NCBI GenBank assembly: GCA_963978905.1
Contig: OZ022260.1
Location: 16,977,725 to 17,041,724, forward strand
DNA: 64,000 nucleotides
Origin: Trichostrongylus colubriformis
Lineage: Eukaryota; Nematoda; Chromadorea; Rhabditida; Trichostrongylidae
Reading direction: 5' to 3'
The notes under the pieces were generated by a model. It saw only the letters and a program-made list of their open reading frames with translations. It did not search any database and was not told the DNA's origin. The stretch's first letter is position 1. Each line of letters starts with the position of its first letter. This document shows positions 55,211-64,000 of the stretch, in pieces. The position numbers were made by a program, and so were the translations under genes.

Positions 55211-56179
55211 AAAGTCTGATAGATAAGTCCGCCCGCACGCGGTGTCGCGCGCCGCAGTGGCGAACACAGGCGCAGACATCAAAGAGCAGAGGATCGCGAT
55301 GCACCCTGCATTATTGAAAACGACAGAATTGTAGAATGATTATTCAACTTTATTTCTAATATCTAAAAATACCACATATCGAAGTCTTCGTTTAACTCGT
55401 GTAGCAATGATCATTCATCATGAATTTTCTACGCAATTTCCATTTCATCATGGCAAACATTCACAAAATAAAAACTCTCACTCATCCATTTAACAATGAC
55501 TTTTGGTTCAAGCCCTTTAGAAGCTGTTGACAATCGTCTCCTCAGAAATTGAGTAGAAGCTGTCGCAAGCTAAAGCAGCTATCTCTCCGTAGCTCCCATT
55601 TCCTGATGCCGCATTTAGTATGACTGCTTTTGTTGGGTCAATTTTATTATTCCTCCCGTATACTGCCGATCATAAGTTGTCGAGGCATTTCGGAGGGCTC
55701 GAGGATCAGAAGGAGGGCTTACGTCAGGTGCAATAACTTGACGCGGCAAGCAGATGCGCTTTTAGCAGGGGAAAAATAAGATAAAAGACGAATTTTTGTG
55801 AACTTTGTGCATCATTGTCATAACAGGAATAAGGAAAAGTTTTAATTCAACCGCGATTTCATTGCCAAAACCATTGTTGCATTGAAACCCCCGTAAAACA
55901 ACGATTTTCCTCTCACTCGTTCACTTTCCTCTGCCAACTGTGAAGTTTCTGTGATCCCCTTTCGTACGACCCAAACTTTACTTGCTACTCGCTTTTATAT
56001 TAACACAATATACACAATACTTGCTAATACAATATACAATACAACATAAACTCGTTATTAATACAACCCACAAATTATAGCTTCCTCATTTTCCTTCATC
56101 TCTGGTTCATTGAAGACTGCGGGCACCTGTGCCGCGCGCGACACCGCGTGCGGGCGTACTTATCTATCAGACTTTAGGG
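55207..56179 (-). mobile_element. Non-autonomous DNA element, family M2 (copy 2)
   Basis: About 973 bp with long inverted ends starting CCCTAAAGTCTGATAGATAA and continuing through CCGCACGCGGTGTCGCGCGC on both sides. TA flanks at 55205-55206 and 56180-56181. The interior matches 15598-16370 in reverse, with about 150 extra bases. No transposase recognised. Absent from copy A at 30731. Confidence 0.75.
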
Positions 56180-56369
56180 TACTTTAATTTCAGTAACACT
56201 GTAATGTCTTAATACATGGGAGTGAGCGCCACTTGCACACCATAATCTGAAAAGCTAATTCTGCATCTTCAAAAAAATCAGGTTGAATCAAGCAGATACC
56301 TGATCAGCACGTCACTTGAACGCGGAATAAAGTATAAAGGATAAGTTTTGGCGTTAATCAATCCTTTGT

Positions 56370-57500
56370 TACTATGGGCCGCGCATTATAGATTCATTCA
56401 AAATGGTGGTGGCACGTGAATGCGATTCGGCCCATAAAATGACTTGTGTGGGCTAGCCAATGTACAAGTCAGTTCTTTTATCCTCCCAGATGAGATCTGA
56501 TACCAATTCACCAAGTTCAGAGGTATGGAAGACTTGGTCGGCCTTGGTGGGCGTTGATGCAGGGTTTGACCCCGCAACGTGAGAGTGGGAGTGGGTAGCA
56601 CCTGTAGCTACGCGACCTCAATTCACAGCGCGCAATCCTTCGGTGAACGCAGAGGGTTAATGTCCATCGCTACGAGGAAATGGCGATGGCTGTGAGGTCT
56701 AAATGTGAACCAGCTTGAGAAAAGAACTTGAACGAACGGAGAAATCATTATTCCCACTTTATTGTACCTTCCGCGTAAGCATTCCTGTGTTCTACAGTTC
56801 GTTGAGGCTGGGTCACAACAGCCAGCTTCTCGTTTGACTGCTGCGTACGCATATGTCGTTGAGTGTGCAGAGAATGTACAAAAATCGCCGATTTGGGCTA
56901 CTGTGGATGCGCTGCAGCAAACCTGTACCGCGTATAATCTTAGCACTATGTTGCATCCAATCAATGGTAGCAGCGTGCCAGAAAGTGAATACCTCTGACA
57001 GAGGAGAAGAAGGTGGTGTGTAGGCACCTTGAAATAATGGCCAAAACTTCTCTGGCTTTTTAGGTGGGCTTCACACGTCCTTTGAATGCAACCTAGGGGT
57101 AATCCTCGAATTCGGAACCTCCGAATTCGAGGATTACCCCCAGGTTGCATTCAAAATTTCTGTAATGCTCGCTTGAATCCTGCTATTGACAATCAGCTTA
57201 TTCACAGCTTGTTTCCTGAAGTAAAATCCTCATCTCCCTCCCTTCCCCTACCCTTCCCTATCTGAGAGGCAGCAGGTGCATCTTCCTGCGGCGATTCTAG
57301 AACGCGACGTCCGGTATGCGTCACAGTTTTCCTTTTATCTGTTATCCTAAGGGATGGAAGGTTTACTTGGCCTGTGCGGACGTTGATGCTGGAATGGATC
57401 ACCGCGTCATGAGAATGGAAGTGCGCGCCAACCGTCACTGCACCTCCTCCACCCTCCGCCTTAGGTGTACTTACATTATGGATTGCGGACGGTTTTCTTT
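56370..57500 (-). repeat. Dispersed repeat next to RTE fragment (copy B)
   Basis: Partner of 32180-33600, shortened internally. A small inverted duplication (57108-57154, centred on GGAATTCGAGGATT-type sequence) lies inside. Confidence 0.55.
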
Positions 57501-57514
57501 ACCTATGTTGCGTA

Positions 57515-58410
57515 TTATATTAAATGCAATAGTAATAAAATAACACAAAATAAGAGCACGTCATTTCTTCTTTTTCTTCTCTGTTTCGCGCCCTCGTGGG
57601 GTCCGCTGTTCTTGTCAGTTGTCGCCACTTTTCTATCCAAGGCATCTTCTGTCGTGTCTTTTACTTCCGTGAGGTCGGTCTTTATGACGTCCCTCCATCT
57701 TTTCTTTGGGGTTCCTAGCGGTCGCTTGCTGGGCTCTTCGAACTCTATAGCCCTTCTCTTTCGGTGGCGTGCCGACCTTCTCAGCACGTGCCCATACCAT
57801 CTTAACCGCTGCTCCCTGAATTTAGCTGGACCGAACAGTCTGCATGATTGCCCTGGCGTCCTCGTTCTGATCTTGTCGAGCTGTGTCTAGTCACATGCCC
57901 ATCTCAGTAACTTCATTTCTGCGGAATGTAGTTGCTACTCGTGATTCTTTGTTATGGTCCAATACTCGCTGCCATAAAGCATTGCGTTCCTTATTACCGA
58001 TCGCTATACCTTCCCTTCAGAATCCTTGAGCACCGTCGATGGCAGAGGATTCCTATGGACTCTCTCCATTGCAGCCATGCGTATTTAGTCGAGTTTTCAC
58101 AGCTTGGTCCGCCGTAAGCTCCTGGGTTCTATCACTTCTCAAGCATCGAAAGAACTAAACTCTCTCGATGCTTCCCCCATAGCGGTCAACGATGGACCCT
58201 GTACAGTTCTCGGAGCTCAAGAACTTGGCTTTCTTGAGGTTCAGTTGCAGGCCGTTCTCTGCAGGACTTGCCTGCCATCTCTGCACATTCGCCCGAAGTT
58301 CTCTCCTGGTATCTGCTATCAGGACAATGTCGTCAGCGTAGAGAATAGTCCTGAGTGGTTATTCTACAAAGTCTTTCACCATGCCACTCAGAGCGAGCAG
58401 AAAGATTAAC
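57515..58410 (-). pseudogene. RTE-type LINE reverse transcriptase C-terminus (copy B)
   Basis: Uninterrupted counterpart of 33640-35637. Minus-strand peptides include FEEPSKRPLGTPKKRWRDV and KDTTEDALDRK, plus the ECWTITKN-like region further 5'. Frameshifted and truncated. It serves as the empty-site reference for the two MITEs and the Penelope-like element in copy A. Confidence 0.78.
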
Positions 58411-58887
58411 GGACTGAGAGCCGAGTCTTGTAGTCCTACCGAGTTCCTGCTCAGTTATCCACCCCTATAAAATCGTCCGAAGTAGTTGTTTCCGTTTTTG
58501 AGAAAATAATATTCAGTGGGATGAGGTGATACTTGATCGAACAATGACGGTAATGCAGGCTACAAGCACCAACCTCTTGTATTTTGGCATAAGAATGCAG
58601 TCTCGGCTCTATATTGTCGTGTCTCGGCGAGTGGTTTTCTGTGGATTTCCAACCTCCTAATTTCACGGAACTACATCATTTATAGTCAACTTACTGTCAA
58701 ATGATTTGACAGCAAGCGAAGCTCAAGAGACTACTTATTGGTGCAGTGGAGTATTTTTGGGTTTCTATAGTGTGTGTACTCTTTTATTGTATTGTGCTTT
58801 CATTTTACCACACAATTCCTCATGCTTATTTATTTGTCGTCACGTCATGATTCTCCACGTACTTTGCTGACTGAGTGGTAAGGCTTC

Positions 58888-59060
58888 CTCATACTTTGCG
58901 GTGCCGGCGGCAGGGCGTGCCTGGGTGGCTCTGCGTCTCCGCTGTGCCACCCTGTTAGGTTGCCTGCATCCCCTCTTCACCTCCCCCGTGCCACTCTGCC
59001 TCGCTGCTTGTCAACGCAGTCACGCCCTGCTGGTGCAAAGTATGAAGGTGCCTGAAGCCA
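58888..59060 (+). mobile_element. GC-rich short element, type G3 (copy B)
   Basis: Same as 37971-38145 with only a few substitutions. Inverted ends CATACTTTGC and GCAAAGTATG. Confidence 0.7.
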
Positions 59061-59083
59061 CTCGCAATAATTCAATATTTCAG

Positions 59084-59141
59084 CAATCGCAGATCGCGGG
59101 GCTCTTGTGTGTCGACGGTGAAAAACGCGATGAGATACATG
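59084..59141 (+). CDS. Candidate exon conserved in both duplication copies (B)
   Basis: Same 58-base candidate exon as 38167-38224, with TTTCAG acceptor and GTGAGT donor preserved. The two differences change residues (Cys to Gly and Lys to Glu), which does not favour strong constraint. Confidence 0.3.
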
Positions 59142-60119
59142 GTGAGTCTCCTCTGAAGATTAGTCTCAATTGCCGTAGTGTTAATCGAATACTGCACAGG
59201 AAAATGTTTATATCGTCTGTTTTTACACATCCATTTCACAAAAAGAAGGCATTCATTCTCGCATTCATGCTCGGAGATACTTTTGTAAGGAATAGCATCA
59301 CCTAATATATCGCCACTTTCAACCAGCATACTAGGTTGTATGGTAATTCTTGCGATATTTTCTTTTCTTGGAAGCTTCCAGAAACATCTGTGAAAAGGAT
59401 TCGTGGAGAGGGTACCCGTAACTTCCCAGTTTATCCAGATTCTTCAGACTTAAACCCCTGCAGCAAAAATGCCAATTTTCAAGAAGCACTTTAGTTGCTT
59501 TTTTTTCACCTGTGTTGCCTTTGATCAAAAGGATCAAACGAAGGGCACACTGGAGTCACAAACATGATAAGCTGACTTCAAATGTGTTTTTTAACTTGTT
59601 TTTCTCTAAATTTGAGAAGTTACATTTATTAGTTTTTCTAATGTTCAAGCATTAAGCATATCTTACTATATCACTATAAAGGAATATAGAAAACAATCAT
59701 TCTTCAAAATCGCCATGTAGGGCGTATATGGCCACTCGCCAAACTCCTGGCCCTATATGTCACCCCCCACCCCTTCTTCTCACCCATTTCATAACGCTCT
59801 ATAACTTAGTTCCCCTAGAGGCGAGTGAGATGTTTATTCACCCTTAATGTATCAATTGCCTGACAAAGTGAATACTTTTAGGCACAGATGCGTGGTGCGA
59901 TCATGGGTCACTGGTATTAAACTTGAGATTTGGTTTGTACCAGTGAGGTGTTACTGTGGACTACGAATGACCTTCCTTATTTATACATTTTCACCTTTTC
60001 CGCTTGTACATGTGCATTACTTTTTGAGTCCTAAAGATCAACAAAGGGTGCAAGCGGCCAAATAGGGTCACCCTTCAAGCAGGCTAGAAGGTGTGAGGTG
60101 CGAAATGATTTACAGATGC

Positions 60120-61100
60120 CCTGTAATTACCTTAAAGTATACTTTATGGACTAATGACCTTAACCCAGAAATAACCTGTGGAAATGGGATAAGTTTGGGA
60201 TGGATAGGAAATGGGGCAAGAAATAAAGAGCGCACATGGACCAAGTCAAGCCGAGCCCACGATGGGCGCAGCGTGCACTGGAATGTTCCGGTTTCGGACC
60301 GAAAATCATAAATTGGATTCCAGTATGACCCAAACGCGGAGGAAAGATGGATTAAGGTCGGAGATGAATTTCTGAAGATTGTGAAAGGGGTCTGGGCACA
60401 GTGGGCGGAGCGCACCCTGGACGGGCGGTTCTTACAACAAAAACTCATAACCAGGTCACAATGCATCCTGGAAAAAGCGGTAGAATCGACCAATGTCCAA
60501 GCTATCTTGATCACACTTGAAATGAGCGAAAACCTGCCCACAATGGCTGGAGAGTATTATTAGTCGGATGGCACTCACTGCAAGAATAGCACCTTGTCCC
60601 TGGAATGATCTGGAAGCTGGGAGAAAAAGAAATGTGGTCAGAAGTGGCTGGAGCTATGAAAGAACGAGATGTTTCAATAGTGTGCAGAGCATTTGAGGTG
60701 GTGGGGGGGAACTCGGACGCCACACAAAAAACAACCTGTGGAAATGGTGGGAACGAACTTGGGATGGGTAGGGTATGGTACAAGAAGTAAAGGGCAAATA
60801 TGGACTAAGTCAAGCTCCGCCCACGGTGGGCGGAGCGTGCACTGAATTGTTCGGTCCTTCGATCAAAAATTGCTTCTTTGGTTCGAAATGGTCCAAACAT
60901 TAGCAAAAGATGGGCTAAGGTCAGCCGTGAGTTTCAAAACGTCATGAAAGAAACCTGGGCATAGTGGGCGGAACGTATCCTGAGTAGGGGTCCGTACAAC
61001 AAGAATTTATAACTCGGTACCAAAGTAGTCTTTGTTCAAGTTATATTGAACCCATAAAATGAGCGGAAACTCGCCCACAATGGGCGAAGAGTGATGTTGT
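60120..61100 (+). repeat. Internally repetitive block, copy B
   Basis: Partner of 39211-40220 with the same two-unit arrangement and GGGCGGAGCG blocks. Confidence 0.65.
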
Positions 61101-61707
61101 GATGGGCACTGGGTAAATTCATGAAAAACAAACACAATTCCGGTCTACCCACTAACGCCTATGATGTTATGCGCGCAGTAGCGTGCTAGCCCAACTGGTA
61201 AATCATTGAGCCATGAATGGAAGCGTTCCAAATTGGAGCAGTTTCTCATTACATCTGAGAAGACTTCCTCACATGCACTTCAAGAAAATCATCGGAATAT
61301 GCTTCATTTCATTCTAGTAATTAGTAGTCGATAAGCACCCAATTTTGGAAGTGTCACAAAAAGGCCACTTCTTCCTTTTTGCTAGGCCAGCACTCGGTTT
61401 CATGGAGCAGAGGAAACCGTTTGAATATTCTATGACACATGCATAACCTCGTATTTTCAGAATAGAAGGTTTTCTAAAAATCAAAAAAATTTAAAAAATC
61501 ATACTTAAGAATGAGAATAAACATTGATTGAATATTTGTTATGAAGGTTTAGTGCTAGACGTGCCGTTTCTTGAAAAAACCTGCAATTATAGTTGACGAT
61601 TCTGATAGTACTTACAAGGATTTTAATATTTCGGCGTTTTCTACAGTGTAATCATCAGAACTTTCCATAACAATTAGCTGAATGAGTAGACTGTCGTCGA
61701 TTTGCAG

Positions 61708-61883
61708 ATCATTATTGGCCTTTCTGCAATTTTGCTCGCATTCCTTCCGAACACACGTCAGCATAATGCTGCAGGTATGCTGCATCTTTGCAGAAAATGA
61801 GGATCTCGTCATTTTTGCTAATATACAGATCTAACGTTACAGAAGCTGCGCAATCGATCGACCGTAGCGGCAAATCGAACCAG
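61708..61883 (+). CDS. Paralogue of the cysteine-rich secreted-protein gene (first two recognised exons; rest beyond window)
   Basis: Exons 61708-61774 and 61843-61883 have exactly the lengths (67 and 41) and splice sites of 40812-40878 and 40947-40987. They encode IIIGLSAILLAFLPNTRQ and AAQSIDRSGKSNQ. Of five base differences in 108, three are synonymous and two change residues (Ser to Ala, Leu to Ser). The downstream exons would lie past 64000. Same signal-segment role as the A copy. Confidence 0.5.
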
Positions 61884-61892
61884 GTAAGGCCG

Positions 61893-62062
61893 TTTTCATA
61901 CTCACTGCAGGTAGGCCGTGGTTACGTTTATAGACAGCGAAGCGGGATGACGCAGAGAGGGGCACAGACGACGCAGGCAACGAGCAGGGGTCATAGGCGT
62001 AGACGCAGAGACACGCAGCCACGCCCTACCGCTGGCACTGCAGAGTATGAACGCGAATAGAC
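61893..62062 (-). mobile_element. GC-rich short element, type G4 (copy B)
   Basis: Ends TTCATACTCACTGCAGGTAG and CACTGCAGAGTATGAACGCG. Same position relative to the paralogous exon as 41026-41195. Confidence 0.6.
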
Positions 62063-62099
62063 TCGTAATTCTCGCTGGTAAATATCTCCACAAACTGTC

Positions 62100-62330
62100 A
62101 TCCACAACTGTCATTTATATGTAACGAAGATTTAATGCTAAATATGCCGTTCCTTTAAAACCTCCAAAGTGAGTTGACAATTTTAATAATCCTATAGGGT
62201 TGTAATATTTCGGTGGTTTCTCTAGTGCAATAACTTTCACAAGTAAATTGTTATCAATTTCCAGATAATTATAATTAATAATGCTGTAATATATTATCAT
62301 TACCCTTCTGCAATTTCGCTTGCATACCGC
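62100..62330 (+). repeat. Third, diverged copy of the 61.54-61.77 kb segment
   Basis: Shares the TTTAATGCTAAATATGCCGT / TTTAGTGCTAGACGTGCCGT block, the TGTAATATTTCGG block and the CCCTTCTGCAATTTCGCTTG block with the sequence around the first paralogous exon. The exon itself is broken. Local tandem duplication within copy B only. Confidence 0.6.
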
Positions 62331-62841
62331 ATACTTACATGAAAGTACAATAAGGGGGTTGAAGAAGGGAGGTATGTTCTCTGTAAGTGAACGCTAACGG
62401 TATAATAAGTCCTTGTATGCAGACAATGGCAAAAGGGCGTTCGAACTACCTAACGGGACCGCACGCCATGTAGCAAACGTATACCTGCAGACTACTCTCA
62501 CAGGAAAGTCCGCCATTCACGTGCGACAGAGTAGCGTGGCTTCGACAGATACTCAGTAGACTGAGATCAAAATCCAGAATTGAAGGTGAAAATACTGGCA
62601 CCATTTCTTTCTGGTTGCTGCATTGAGTTCTTTTACTGCTGCCCGCCGTAATTTAATTTTTTTCGAAAGGTGCTGAAAACGCTGATCCGCATATCCCGGC
62701 TTGTTTCCCCACAGTTTCCTTATGAGTATCGACTTTACAAATCGGCTCATCGAGCTTTACAGGATGAAGTTTTCAAATTTCACATAAGTTATCTTGACGT
62801 TCTCGCATGCATTGGGTTGAGAAATAAATTCCCGCCGTTTT

Positions 62842-62901
62842 TTATTATCTGTGTTTCGCGACGCTCTCTTCTTATTATCTGTGTTTCGCGACGTTCTCTT
62901 C
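62842..62901 (+). repeat. Two-unit 30-bp tandem duplication
   Basis: TTATTATCTGTGTTTCGCGA starts at 62842 and again at 62872, with one base different over the following ten. Not present in copy A at about 41515. Confidence 0.8.
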
Positions 62902-64000
62902 ACCTTTCGACGAAGTTTACATGTGTATTCGATAGAGCTTTTTCTGCTCTACAGGACGGTGCTACTTGTTTTTCGATTTCTTTGATTGCTTAGAAATTAT
63001 GAGGTTTAGAAATAAAGTGATCTGGAGACAAAAATTCACACTCCCGACATTTCCTGTCCTTCGTCTGCCATCGAGATCAAAAAATGTATCGCATATGCTT
63101 TCCCAGCTCTACAAAACGGTTCCGTTTGTTTTTGATCGTTCGCTTGTTTGTAATTTTTAAACTTTAGAAATGGAGTAGTTTGTAGGGAAAAATCTGCCCT
63201 TTTGGGAGCATCGAGGTCCAAAAAAACCGACCTTCTCCACTTTAGATGAAATCAAATGCAAAAGACATCCCTGAGCCATCTACTGTTATACTTGAGGGGT
63301 TTTTTGTACGATAAAAGTGTTTGGTAGAATCTCGATTTTTTTGCGAAAAAAATAGGGTGGGCTTTTACTGAGTACCCCGTTTCTAAGCCTCCAGAACACC
63401 ACACTGTGAAAGTATTCAAAGACGTGGCATAATCTTGAAGAGCGAAAAAAAGCTCTAAAAATGCACATATGAATATTCTCTTCAATCTGGATTTTTGTCT
63501 TCTACTTACTTCATTTCCAAACCTCATAAATATTAGACAACCGAAGGATTCGAGTAACAAAAAGCAGCGCTGTGTAGAACAGAAAAAGCTCTACCGAAAA
63601 CATATATAACTTTGTCTAAAGTTGGAGGGAACAATGTGAAAAACAGGGAACAAAACACCGCGGGAACTTATTCCTCAACGTAATACATAGTGCCAGTGGG
63701 TATTCATTAGCGAGCGATGTACGCATTAATTATAGCCGGAGGCAAAGCTGCCTCCAACTTAACAACTCATAGAGATTTAAAACTTTTCAAAACCAAATAA
63801 AAATTAGATTTTTATTCTTCAGTGATGGTATTTCGTTATGGTATCACTTCGCCCACTTCGCTATGTAGTCATCATCTGATCACGGTTAAGAAAACATGTT
63901 TCAGGTTTTAACGACCTACCTTCACCCAAGGAAATTTTAACTGTTTCTGATGACTGTATCATGATAAGTTTATGTGTGAAATCTTTTTCAAACGCTCTGC

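Larger units (their letters stand above)
49925..64000 (+). repeat. Segmental duplication, copy B (continues past the window)
   Basis: Partner of 26285-42560 at a spacing of about 21 to 25 kb. Copy-B-only insertions are a truncated mariner (51166), a mariner derivative (52560) and the M1+M2 pair (54791-56179). The first recognised exons of the cysteine-rich secreted-protein gene are duplicated at 61.7-61.9 kb. Confidence 0.9.

Noticed and set aside
26539..62060. Many 60-140-residue frames in the duplicated regions
   Set aside because: They differ in frame and stops between copies A and B and mostly fall in named repeats.

Overview
The window looks like the genome of a strongylid (hookworm-like, clade V) nematode. 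The host genes have short exons, and most introns end in the nematode TTTCAG-type acceptor. The transposon set is RTE-type LINEs, Penelope-like elements with a GIY-YIG nuclease, many mariner lineages and TTAA palindromes. A tandem repeat of about 146 bp sits beside a dinucleotide microsatellite, an arrangement I recall from trichostrongylids. No rRNA gene, canonical tRNA gene, CRISPR array or prokaryotic feature was seen. The species assignment is inference.

Layout. (1) 1-14.2 kb: a Frizzled-family Wnt receptor on the + strand. Nine exons are visible, from the end of the cysteine-rich domain through seven membrane segments to the stop codon. The 5' exons lie upstream or were not recognised. 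Its introns hold a TTAA fold-back MITE, an unbroken 1.8-kb (GT)n tract and a 146-bp minisatellite. (2) 14.2-16.8 kb: non-coding, with two MITE-like families side by side. (3) 16.8-26.05 kb: a degraded Gypsy-type LTR retrotransposon with near-identical LTRs, gag, protease, reverse transcriptase, RNase H, integrase and an extra unidentified third ORF. Its gag is split by a mariner fold-back element and by an AT-rich Penelope-like reverse transcriptase. (4) 26.3-42.5 kb (copy A) and 49.9-64.0 kb (copy B): a diverged tandem segmental duplication. Each copy carries insertions that the other lacks, which gives natural empty-site evidence for mariners, MITEs and a Penelope-like element. (5) 40.8-47.8 kb: a multi-exon gene for a secreted cysteine-rich (EB-like) protein with a Ser/Thr/Lys-rich tail. 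Its first two recognised exons are duplicated in copy B (61.7-61.9 kb), and that paralogue runs off the window. (6) 48.5-49.9 kb: minus-strand Penelope-like and RTE fragments abutting each other.

The host genes are one Wnt receptor and one tandemly duplicated secreted-protein gene. Nothing links them functionally. Everything else that could be recognised is mobile or repetitive DNA, and every transposon ORF seen is broken by stops, frameshifts, deletions or loss of a catalytic residue.
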